NCBI RefSeq assembly: GCF_001625305.1
Contig: NW_017803921.1
Location: forward strand, 1,827,505-1,891,504
Direction of reading: 5' to 3'
DNA length: 64,000 nt
From: Branchiostoma belcheri
Lineage: Eukaryota; Chordata; Leptocardii; Amphioxiformes; Branchiostomatidae
Below the pieces are notes generated by a model. It saw only the letters and a program-made list of their open reading frames with translations, was not told the DNA's origin and ran no database searches. This document shows, piece after piece, positions 12,155-23,200 of the stretch. The first letter of the stretch is position 1, and the number at the start of each line of letters is the position of its first letter. The position numbers and the translations under genes were made by a program.

Positions 12155-12801
12155 CTGGAAAACACAACAGCAAGAGCCAGTCACAACACCACGTGATACA
12201 TGATAAAGAAGAAATAGGAGATTTCAGACTTCCGGGAAGTATTTCGGGTTTTCGTAATCGCATGCGCATAGGCAGATGTCCGGGACGTCTCTGTGGAATT
12301 TTATGATTTTTTAAATTTAATCGGGTACTATATTATACCGCTAAGGTACATACTGGGTCAGCTCAGGTGACCTCCCTATCAATTGTCAAAATCACCTCCC
12401 ACCCACCGTATTACGGATCGAAGCTATTTGTACAAGCAGTAGCCAGGATCTTGCCTCCTAAAACAATACTACCGTACCCATACTACCCCATGCATGGTCA
12501 AGACGTATGTGACTTGGAACCTGTGCTTGCAATTTGTGGAAAAAATGTGCTGACCGTTCCCCTGATGAGCGTGTCTGTTGGAGCGCATGTTATCCCAGCA
12601 CCGTGCCCTCTCCTGCCGATACAGCTTCCTCCGACCTGCTCTGGTAAAGTCGCTACACTCCTAGGTAGCATCAAGAAAACAGCCACTGGGTTAGGATATG
12701 TAGCAGCCGAGCTAGTCTGCCAGTAGGTCATGGAAACAAGAAAATACCAGCTTATAACTTATAAGTATCCACATTCTCAAAGTTATGATAGCATCTCCAT
12801 C

Positions 12802-13359
12802 CTATTCAAGCTTTACATATATTACGAATAATATGCACCGTACCTTGCATTTAGGTGGGCGAAGGCAGACGTCGTTCAACACGTCAGACGTGACGCCTTC
12901 GTAGATTTCCTTGTAGTGTTTAACAACAGTTGCCTTGAAGTAGACCGGAGCATCCTTGCACGACGACGCCGTCCACGTCAGGGAAACGTCGTTCATCTTC
13001 TTCCTGTCCCTGTTGTGGTGCGTAACGGCATTGTCGTGAACGCCATCGCAGTCCAGCGCCTTTGTCCTCGGCGGTAGGCGAGACCACCTCCCGACGATCT
13101 TCTCCCCATCACCCGGCGATCTGGCCTCGAGGAGGAACCCCAGAAACCCCGACGTCCCGTTGAGCGTGATCTTCCACTTGGTCTGCGGCCCTGTGAAATC
13201 CGGCTCGGCGAAGACCCGGTACCCGCCCGTGCCCGCCCGAGGCTTGTGTCCGTGGACGGGGTGCATGGAGTCACAGGCGGCCCGGGGAGCGCCGTTAGGG
13301 TAGGCGGCTACAGACGCACTCAGCACCGAGACCAACAGGAGAGAACGCACGGTGCGCAT
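12802..13359 (-). CDS. Secreted Reeler-domain protein (defense-protein-like)
   Basis: The ATG at 13359 opens a frame with a clear signal peptide (hydrophobic core LLLVSVLSASVAA, cleavage likely before YPNGAP). A Reeler domain follows: the opening YPNGAP-x3-C-x2-M-x-P-x-HG, an internal GFLLEAR stretch, the Asp-x-His-Asn-x-Val-Thr-His region, and a final C-x-DAPVYF-x-ATVV. This domain occurs in reelin, ferric-chelate reductase 1 and small secreted insect 'defense proteins'; here it makes up essentially the whole protein. The frame stops at 12802-12804 after 185 residues. Alternatively the exon ends at 12844, where 'aag|gtacgg' looks like a donor, and a further exon exists that I could not find. 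The role is likely extracellular, possibly in immunity, by family analogy only. Confidence 0.82.
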   Translation of the reverse strand: MRTVRSLLLVSVLSASVAAYPNGAPRAACDSMHPVHGHKPRAGTGGYRVFAEPDFTGPQTKWKITLNGTSGFLGFLLEARSPGDGEKIVGRWSRLPPRTKALDCDGVHDNAVTHHNRDRKKMNDVSLTWTASSCKDAPVYFKATVVKHYKEIYEGVTSDVLNDVCLRPPKCKVRCILFVIYVKLE

Positions 13360-13435
13360 TCTGTCGGAGTTTTGGACGATGCACAGAGCTGGTAAAAGTG
13401 CGACTCTCTGAGTACAGCCGAAAGGGGGTATCCTC

Positions 13436-13443
13436 TTTATATA
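13436..13443 (-). promoter_or_regulatory. TATA box of the Reeler-domain gene
   Basis: The minus strand reads 'agtatataaagagg', a strong TATA box about 77 bases upstream of the ATG at 13359. This spacing fits a short 5' UTR and suggests a regulated, focused promoter. Confidence 0.7.
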
Positions 13444-13459
13444 CTGGGCCGTCGCCTGG

Positions 13460-15019
13460 TTTGTCTATTCTGTATGCAAATGAGAAGAACTGATTTCTTT
13501 AACCAATTTGACTGTTTGCCAAAGCCCACAAGACGTTTACATAATCACACATTTCGGGGCGGTTGCCAACAACAACACGCATTGACAATAAACAACAGTC
13601 AACAGAAGTAGGTAAACAACGCGTGGTATTGCGGTCATCATGGACATCATTGTGTATGACCGACGCCCTCTGAAAACACAAATTAACAAGAGCAATTAAA
13701 CCGTACAAGTTTGAGTCCAGACACTTTTCGTCGAAAGGACAAATCCAGCTGCGTCTTTTTAATAGGGTCTTCTCGCAAGAACTGACTTAAGTGGGGTTGG
13801 AAAGACGCCTTCTTCAAGTTCTCGTGCCAAAAAGTAAACTTAACGACTTCTTGGAAACTGTCTGGTAGACTCTTCTGTCTTGTCGGATGTACTGTAGCAC
13901 GCAACGGCTTATCCAGCAGTGGCTGGGAGCCCTTTGTGACGTCACTAAGACTAACACCCTCCCCACTAGAAGCAGCTACCGCTGAGCGATCGACATAAGA
14001 TTTAACAGATCGCTTGAAGAAACTCATAGATAAAGAACGAATCGATTTTGAAGTTGTGTTTGTTTTGTTGTCTTTTGATTGATACTTAAATATCATGTCA
14101 ACTATAAAATCAAGGGTCACACAAATCCAACTTTTGTCGCTCAGCGATTGTTGTGAAAGCGATTACTAGCACATAGCATATCGACTCTGTCAGTCATTTG
14201 ACCATGTTCCAGAAATTTCAAGCGGTCCTTATAGTTTTGTCTCTAATCTAAACCGTCTGTCCTTCACTAAGTACCTGCCGCGCGGGTGTTTGGCTCACTA
14301 CTTCCACTTCTGAAGCCTTGTTCTTACTAACGATTCCCCGAACAATACACAACCGCGACAACTGCCACTCTAAGGCCCTCTAACGATGCTTTAGTCTCCT
14401 GGTATTGAGACATCTCTGTCAGCGAGACAGGCTTACAGTATTTGCTCTGTTTAGTCTCACTGAGGGTGGGTGGGTGATGAGAATATCATTAGGCTAAACG
14501 TAGCTACCCATCTTGGTTCTACAGGCATTTTTATAGACCGTCTCAAAGTTCAAAGTCCTGTACTGTGCATGTCAGATGATCATCATCTTCATTATTATCA
14601 ACATCTGCAGGACCCTAGGACTCTAAACAATAAGCGCCCATACATAGGTGGAGGAATCGGTCATTAAACACTATATCTTGTTGCTCTGACAATCTAGAAC
14701 CATCAAGGGGTATAGGATTGCCTTTGCCACTTTTTAACAGAGAAGAATTAAAACGTAGAAGCACCAACACCTTGTCTATACAAGAGAATAGACAATTCAA
14801 TTACATGTTACATACTGTATTACTTTGTATCAGTGGCTATCGTACAACTAGCTACAGGCCAAAGTCCGCCACCTCTGAGCTCCTGTATTTGCTAATCGAT
14901 AACCTACACTGCTATTTTTGTACTCAACGTCAGTCATCAGAGGGTAATGTGTTGAGTAAATTCTCACTCCATCTTGCTCTGGTTTTAATGACTTTTCTGG
15001 ACCAAAAAGGGTCGTCAAG
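13460..15019. other. No recognisable gene
   Basis: An open frame of 145 codons on the minus strand (13683-14120) has no domain I recognise and no supporting splice or promoter context, so I do not call it. I see nothing else of note. Confidence 0.3.
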
Positions 15020-15093
15020 ATGAGAAAAGCAGAGTCCAGGTCACAGACACCGAGAAGAACGGGTTACCGGCTGGCCAGATACTCGGAGGAAGG
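15020..15093 (+). CDS. Possible alternative first coding exon of the ABCG gene
   Basis: An ATG at 15020 opens 24 codons plus two bases, ending at a consensus donor (GG|GTAAGT). The encoded N-terminus is basic (MRKAESRSQTPRRTGY). The phase fits the acceptor of ABCG exon 2 at 22720, which also needs two carried-over bases. That match has a one-in-three chance of being accidental, and no transcript evidence is available, so this stays a hypothesis. Confidence 0.3.
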
Positions 15094-17207
15094 GTAAGTA
15101 TTGACTATTGTAGGGGATGAAGCCTATTTCGGGACCAGCGCTTGAATAAGACACCACCATATCATGTAAAATTCTTATTTAATTACCAGGCAAATTAGAG
15201 GGCACTCTTGCGACAGTCGTGGAAGTGAAGTAAAAAAATGTGATGCAAAGACTCTTGTAGACTATTGTCGGCGGTCGGGTTTGTCAAATCGCACGACAAA
15301 AAAGACTATACGACGCATGTGAATGTGCCTTCCATTGCGGGGAGGGCGGTGGCGCACTATATTATATGACTGTAAGTTAAACTTTTACTCTGCGTCACCT
15401 GAGGTGAACGTCCGCTAGGGCAATCTTGGTACGTGGATTATCGTGTTTAGGTGAACTTCAACGTTAACCGCAGTTACACAGTGCGAATGCAGTTAAACAC
15501 GCACCACTACCATTGGATTGGCCCGGCCTCGTTTGCACAACTGTGTGCCCCAAGGGCTGAAAAAAGGAGATAGGTGCCGCCTGACACACGCACCGACACT
15601 TGTGGAAAGGACTTTGACAATTGAATACTCCTAATGGTTCAGGTAAAATGTTGGAGGCACAAAAGTTCACTCCGGGTGAACGCCCCGTCGGTAGGTCATG
15701 TTGAGGTAGCTGATAAACGATAAGTGCAGGATAGAAACCGCGACAGGTGGTGATTTATACATCATGCGGAGCCTTTCAACGTGTCTCAACTTTAAGTTTA
15801 CACCAAACATGAAAACGTGTTCTCTCTGCCAGTATAATGCCACGAAACAGAACACAGGTCTCTTTGTCTGGTATACCGGCACGACGTCCCATCCAATCTT
15901 CATCCGGGTTGGTCACATAATCTGGGTCCGGATCCGGATCTAGATACTTTTGAAAAACAATGTACCGACAAGACAAGATTTTAAAATGCTCATACATGTA
16001 TATCAGAGCACAATTCAGGGCCCAATATAGCATTGTGTACTTTCAATACTGAATAAACCATTATCACTATCACTGAATCATTATTATCATTTAATTGTCC
16101 GCACAACACACGTGAACGTTCACCTAGAAAGATAAAGAAAAAAAGAAAGGAGGGAAAAAGACAGAGAAAGGAGGAGAGATAAATATTAAGGCGGAAGTCA
16201 CTCTCCAAGGCTGGAGGAGCCACCTGTAACAGCTGATTAGGAACCTTTCCCGTGGGGAAGTGCTGATGAAACACTTCTATTGTCTGTCTTTGGGGAGGGT
16301 CTGTCTTTGAAGGTGTCAAAAGTTGAATCTGACTCAGTGACCCGTTTTTTTTCTGCGATCGCAAGGTCGGTGACCTGTGTGTGAATACCTGTACGTGCTT
16401 CCAGACAAGGGCTGACTGTATATAGACCCAAGGATAGCCGCATCGATGCGTGCGAAAAGCCTGCGAAACATTCCTACCTCTCGCTGAACCCACCTCAGCA
16501 AATATTCCATCTAGGAACGGCCCACTTCTTTCAGCCAGGGGGACGGTTTTGTTTCGAAAGAAATAAAGTCAATGCATTTATCTTTGAGGATAGCTCCCTT
16601 CATAAAGGGACTATGCAGAAAATCTATTGACTTGAATATTGCTGATTTGAATGTGGTACAGTCGTTAAAAATTGTTGTAACAATTGGTTCGTTCCTGTGG
16701 CACTCCTGCATATATTTACCAGCTCCCCTTGGGTTTAAAAACCTGCCCGGCGACACGTTTCGCAACACAAGTGTGTCACCTGTACGGCATACTTTGTCTG
16801 ACGTCTGCTCGAGTTAGTTCCAGTGCTGGGAAAGAACCTCGCGAAGCTCACAACCACTTTTCTGCCAGAAGACTCCAGCAGGACATCTCAAGTAAACGCC
16901 GTGGTAGCGCAGGCGTTCGATGAGATCCTGCCTAGATAGAGCGTTTGGAAGAACAGAGCCGCCTACGTTCTGCAAAGTTCTGGCCAGCTCTTCAGTGGCA
17001 GGGGCGTTATTGCATTCAGGACAGCCGGTGTTCTCTGCATATTCCCACAACAGAAGAGTCGACGCCTCAGTTTGGATCTAAAGACCGTTTCCTAGTGAGC
17101 TCTGGCTACCAACCATCTGCACGAGCCTGGGCCAGCTAAGAAAAGCGGCGTTCCCGCAATTACAGCAGCCACAATTCTTCACGGACTGACTTCACAGCAC
17201 CCGCAAA
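15094..17207. other. Upstream region of the ABCG gene; no separate gene recognised
   Basis: Open frames here are short and show no domain. A TATA-like 'gggtttaaaaacc' near 16732 could belong to the promoter of the ABCG exon at 17208, but the distance is uncertain. Confidence 0.3.
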
Positions 17208-20200
17208 ATGAGCGACGTGGTGGAAAATACAAACCAAGGATCCCACCAGAACGACATGGCGGTACAGGACGGTACAACCAACCCGCCGGCCCAGCACAAG
17301 AACGGGTTCTACCCCAAGGTCCCCAGCGAACAGGGCGGTGTAGGACAGGGCACGGCGAACCCTGCGTTCACGTAAGAACAGTTGCATCTTGATTTCCTGA
17401 AAATCTAACAATTCTCCTCGACTATTTCAAGCTCATGATCAGTGTTTACTAGCCTGGGTACCATCCGGATTTTCGCTCCGCAACGCTCGAAAAAAATTTT
17501 TTCGAGGCGTTGCGGAGCGAAAATCCGGATGGTACCCAGGCTAATAATTAAGTAATTTTTTAAAGTGTTAACTTCTTTTAAATCTAATGTCAGAGACAGA
17601 GTGTTTCGTACTCGTAGTTCTTGCGGTTTGGTATCACCGTGTTCTGGCTACTTGTAGTTAGATATAAGTCGACCAAACGGGCTGTAGGACTGAGAACGGC
17701 CTTTTAAAGTTCATATGCCTGAGGCAACGACGTTAAGCGCACTGTTGAGTCACGCTATTAAAAAGGTTATGCTTACATAGACGTTTGCCCATTAGCAAGG
17801 TAAAGCTTTGCAGTTTGAATTTATAATACATTTCTATTTGATTTTGCAAACAGTGCGAGCAAAATCACTTAACATTGTTCTCTAAACGTTATTCGTTGCA
17901 TGGTGACAATGTCAGTATCTATCCATACACTCGTGCTTAATATGCTTAATAATAATGTAAAACACCTAAGTTTCTGCCAGGCCTCCCTAGTACATGTATT
18001 CTACACGTAGATTATAGGCCATTATAGTCACACAGTTTGGTCTGCCAAATGAGAAAGCAAAGCCTTTCTATACACTTTGGTGATTGTTCATTGGCTTGGT
18101 GGAATACGTACTTGTGATCCTGAGTTTGTATGAGGTGAAAAAGAGGTCACACATTCATTCCATATTCAGCACTGCGGCCCCATCGCGCTATGGCGGGAAA
18201 ACTGCATATGGGTCAGACATGTTTGCCCATGTGCGGCCTCACGTGTGTTCTGATATCCCGTTTATTTTACAATGTCTGTTGGGGGATGGCTAGGCCTTGT
18301 TGTGTCCTGAACCGTGTCTTTTCCCAAACTGTGCCCAGGCACGGTTTGGGACACTCAGCGCGTCTGTGAACCGTGCCTGGTGCAAATTGTAATTTTCCTC
18401 ATCACCGGAACGTGTTAAATTCTTACCCGATGCTAACTCACAGATTTTCTATAAGTAGTAATGTTGCATCTAATGATGCAACGTTCCAAGAAACTACCAG
18501 GCCTCACCCTATTTAAAGATTTCCTGCCAAATATTTAAAACTTTCGGTCAAATGCTTACACAAGGTTGCGTAAGTCTCGCCGTTACGTCACGAGGTGGGC
18601 CACACCATTTACTGAGATGGGAGCCTTAAAAGTTTCATATTAGTTTATATGTGGGACCAAGAAAGTCCTAACTTTTTCCATGTTAGAGTCTTCAAATGAC
18701 CACAATAATAATCTGACATGATCAATCCTCTAAAAGGTGTTATTTGCTCCAAGTAATATGTAAAGAAATCGTATATTGTCAAATTTCATAGAAGTGGTTT
18801 CTCCCGATGAGGTCACGTTCAGGTCAACGTCCTGCCTGGCTGGTCCCGGGACAGCGTGGAAATCTGGCCTATATAAAAGCGAATAACGGTCCGGTTTCCT
18901 TCATTTCTACGCTGTAACCAGGTCTACCGCCTTCTGTCAGTTTTGGGTATAATTTTACAACCGTTGCACGAGAATACTTTCATCGAAAAGCGCAGAATTC
19001 GGACAGAAATCTGTCAACAGGCGCGCGTCATCAGGTAAGGTTGGAACCTTGCGGTAAACCATCTGTATCTGTATCTGTATCTGTATAGCCGGTATAACCG
19101 CCTTTCGGCGTAACACACCAGCTTCGCAGGCACGCGGCGCGGCGGCAGCTGGCTATATTACACCGATCGACTTGTTACACCTAACCCTTGAACTTCTAGC
19201 TCTAGACATTGTTTAAAGCTATCTATTGACAATGCCCCTACTGTACTTGGTGACAGTGAGTTCCACTCTGCGATAGTTCTAGGAAAGAATGAATTCTTGA
19301 ACACCTCAATCCTTGGTTGATAACTCTGGTACTTGAATGTGTGGCTATTTCTTGTTCTCTTCTGGGCTGGTATTAGGTACTTAGTAGTTGGGACATCCAC
19401 CAGTTTATTAGTCATTTTGTACATCATGCATAGTCTAGACATCTTTCTTCTGTCTTCCAGTGAAGTCCACTGTAGGTTTCTTTTCATTTCCGTGACACTA
19501 GCACCTCTTACATAGTTGTTCATACAGAATCTTGCAGCTTGATTCTGTACCCTTTCCAATTTGTCTTTGTCTTTCTTTGTATATGGATCCCATACTGTCG
19601 CAGCGTATTCTAGGTTCGGTCTTACAAGTGACGTGTATGCAAGTGATTTTACTCTAGTTGGACATGCCCACAGATTACGTTTAATCACTCCCAATGTCTG
19701 TTTCGCCTTAGTTGTGATATTATTAACATGTGTACCCCACTTCAGTCCGCTTGTCAGCGTGACACCCAGATACGGATGGATTTTTGTGGTTGCTAAAGCC
19801 TGACCACAAAACTGGTAGCTAGTTGCATGTGGTGTTCGTTTGTTTGTTATGTGCATAATGTAGCATTTTTCGGGATTAAACTGCATGAGCCATTTGCTTT
19901 GCCATTCTTCCAGGGTGTTCAGGTCTTTTTGGAGAAGTTGTGAGTCGGTCTGTGTAGAAAGCTCTACATACAATAGACAGTCATCGGCAAATAACCTCAC
20001 ATTTGAGTCAAGCTGATCTGGTAGGTCATTTATATACAAGAGAAAGAGCAATGGCCCCAGGACGGTTCCTTGAGGGACCCCAGACGCTACTTTAACTGGA
20101 GCCGACGCCTTCCCTTCAACCACTACTGTTTGCTCCCTGTTGGTCAGGAAAGCCTTTAACCAATTCAGCGTAGGGCCTTGGATTCCATAATACTCCAGTT

Positions 20201-23200
20201 TTGAGATGAGCCTGCCATGGGGGACTTTATCAAAGGCTTTAGTGAAATCAAGTATTGCTAAATCTACCTGCCGTTTACTGTTTAGTGCGCCAGCTATGTC
20301 ATGGACTGTTAGTATAAGCTGTGTTTCTGTGGATCGTTTGGCTCTGAATCCATGCTGGTAATCTGTTAATATACTATAACTTTCTAGGTGCTTCATGATT
20401 TGGCTATGGATAATATGTTCAAGTAGTTTGCAGGATATGCAGGTCAGTGAAACAGGTCTGTAATTGCTGGGGACCGCCCTATCTCCTTTTTTAAAGATGG
20501 CGCATATATTTGCATCCCCCCAATCTTTAGGGATTTCTGCAGTGTTTAGCGAGTGTTGGAAAATATTGGTTAGAACAGGCGCGATTTCACTAGCTGTCAA
20601 CTTGAGGAACCACGGTGGTATTTGGTCTGGTCCGGATGCTTTAGAGGGATTGAGACCTTGAAGCATTTTTTCGACACCATCAGTAGAAACTACTATATGT
20701 TCCATTGGAGGAGTACAGGGCTGGCCTAGAGATGGCATATCTGTGGTGTCTTCCTCTGTGAAAACACTTTTGAACTGTGAACTGAGTACTTCTGCTTTTT
20801 TCCCACTGTCACTGATGATGGTATTTCCCACCTTTAGGGGTGCTACCCCGACAAGGTCTTTCCTCAGTCCTTCTATGTACGACCAGAATGTTTGGGTTTG
20901 TCAACTATAGCTTCTCCCAGTATGTCTGCCACGTATTTAGAGTGTGCTTGTCTTATGCTTTTCTGAACTCCCTTCTTAACTCTCTTATATTTGTTCCAGT
21001 CTTCCTCTTGGCCTGTTTTCTTAGCTTTGTTATAGAGCCGCTGCTTCTTACGACAGTGCCTCCTTAGGTTTCTGTTGAACCAAGGCAAGTTGTATCTGCT
21101 TGATGTTATCTTACTTGGGATGTGCTTGTTCATCGTGTCTTTCATTTTGTCTTTGAAGTCTGACCACTTCTGTGTAACTGACATATCCTGAGTTCTTTTG
21201 TGAAAGTTAGTTGCATAATCCTTTAGGTCTTTCTTAATGGCTGGTTCGTCGGCTTTTGTGCGGATGTACACTTTTCTCTTAGGTTTCCTGTTTTGTTTCA
21301 GTGCCAGGTTAACGTCCACTAGAACCATGTCGTGGTCACTTATCCCCGGGACTACTGTGGTCTTCTCAATTATGTTGGGGTTATTAACTAAGACCAGGTC
21401 CAAGAGATTACCATTTCTAGTTGGTTCCTGGACTGTTTGAAATAACCCGTGGTTATCCATTAGGTTTAGTAGTTTCTCTGCTTGGCCTGTGTAGGCCTGA
21501 CTGTTGTCAGCTACAATAGTATCCCATTTGATGCCAGGGGTGTTGAAATCGCCAAGAATGATCACATTGTCAGAGTTTATTTTTGCTCCCATTTTACCTA
21601 TAGACCTGTCAAGTTCATCCAGACTATTTCCCTGGTCTGATGGGGGTCTGTAGTATGTACCTATTATCAGTGGTTTCCTTCCTGCAAGTTGAGTTTGTGT
21701 CCACAGAACCTCGCAGTCTGTGTCAAGGTCTGGCCTATGGGTAACAATTAGATCATCTCTGTTGGCCTGAAATACACCACCTCCTTGGCCAGTTTGTCTG
21801 TCTTTCCGGTGTGCTATGTAGTGAGGATACCATGAGGATACCTCGATGATAATTTGCTTGACTCTGTGTATAATGTCCTTGCTTGAATGCTGTATGCAGT
21901 TAATCATAATTTGCACTATCACAAGTTACTGATGTTGCATTTTAGAGAATACACGAGCAAGCATAAACCTCCTTAATGCTCCTTCATGTACCGTTATATC
22001 AGAATGTCTGCTATTTTTTCGTGGTGTGTTAATGTTATACATGTGTGTTTTGTACTTAGTGGAAGTTTTAGTTTAATTTTACCTTGTATTTAACCTTCTT
22101 GATTTTACTTGCAACACATCGGTTTTATGTGTAACGTTAAATACGGACATGTAAATACCGGCATAAAATAAAGGACCAAGGTGGAATTATCCGCATGTTG
22201 ACCTCAGTTTGAACCTGCTGACTCATTCATTCATTCATTTAAAAAATGTGTTGGCTTCTTGAACATAATCTTGCAGTTTAACTCTCTGTTTGCAAATCTC
22301 AGAAAGTAAGTGTTAGCTCTGTACCACAACACTATTGTTAAACTTCCAAGTTCCAACACAGTTAAACTTTCATTCTAATACAGAATACTCTTTATAGTCA
22401 TAATGTTTCTGTCTGTATTCTACATATGAAGTCTACTTAAGTTCCTATGAATTTCTAGTTCTTGATAAAGGTTTAAAACAAAGGTTAAGTAACGTTACCT
22501 CCCTAGCTATTTCAAAAGAGTCTGGAAACCCTGGCACAGAGAAGATATAATGGGCAGAAACACCAGCAGCCAAAGGGTTAATTTTATTGACCTGATCATA
22601 TGCTGTAATGTTGTGTTATTTCATGTCAGGGTTCTCACCACAGGAGTCCATTAAAATCGACAACAGGCCACATGTCTTTCCTGGTGAAATAACTGAACTA
22701 TAACTTCATGTTTCCCCAGAGGTATGCAGACTGGTGAGGAGCTGTCCAGACTCACGGCCCCCCTCCACAGGAGGTCTGTGAAGGAGGGGGTGAACCTGCA
22801 CTTCAGGGGGATCTATGTGCAGATAGACGGGAAGGACATCCTACATGATGTGTCAGGAACAGTCAAACCTGGGGAACTGCTCGCTGTCATGGGACCAAGT
22901 GGTGAGTGGTTATCTCTTTTTTCCATGATGAACAATCGGAGGACAGGGAACAACAGACGATAAGCTGGATAGTGAGTGACTGAGTGAGTGAGTGTGTAAT
23001 CAGGCCTTTTATTAGTTTTGGGTTTTCATAATTTGTAGACAGCACCCAAAAGCAAGTGGCAAAAATTGCAGGCCATTGAATGAATAATCATTTTCCAGTC
23101 CTATACTGAGTATAGCACAATTGTAGTAAGTACAGGTCACAACAAAAGGATACAGATATATGTGCAGTATTTATATACAATATATACATATATACACCTT

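Larger units (their letters stand above)
19062..21930 (-). mobile_element. 5'-truncated CR1/L2/jockey-type LINE
   Basis: On the minus strand, 21922-20873 encodes the apurinic endonuclease part (motifs [18 protein letters not shown] and SDHD). 20831-19158 encodes reverse transcriptase ([21 protein letters not shown] region, catalytic FADD) and the usual C-terminal region ([13 protein letters not shown]). The 3' end at 19062-19090 is a hexamer tail, (ATACAG)n on the minus strand, typical of CR1/L2-like elements. The 5' end is lost: the endonuclease lacks its beginning. A single-base frameshift near 20893, in an A-run, separates the two frames. The element sits in intron 1 of the ABCG gene in antisense orientation and is probably not active. 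Confidence 0.9.

Noticed and set aside
12367-12731. Overlapping open frames on both strands
   Set aside because: Considered as a missing exon of the Reeler or receptor gene, but phases and cysteine pattern did not fit.
13683-14120. 145-codon open frame on the minus strand
   Set aside because: No domain, signal peptide, or promoter context; length is within chance for this A/T content.
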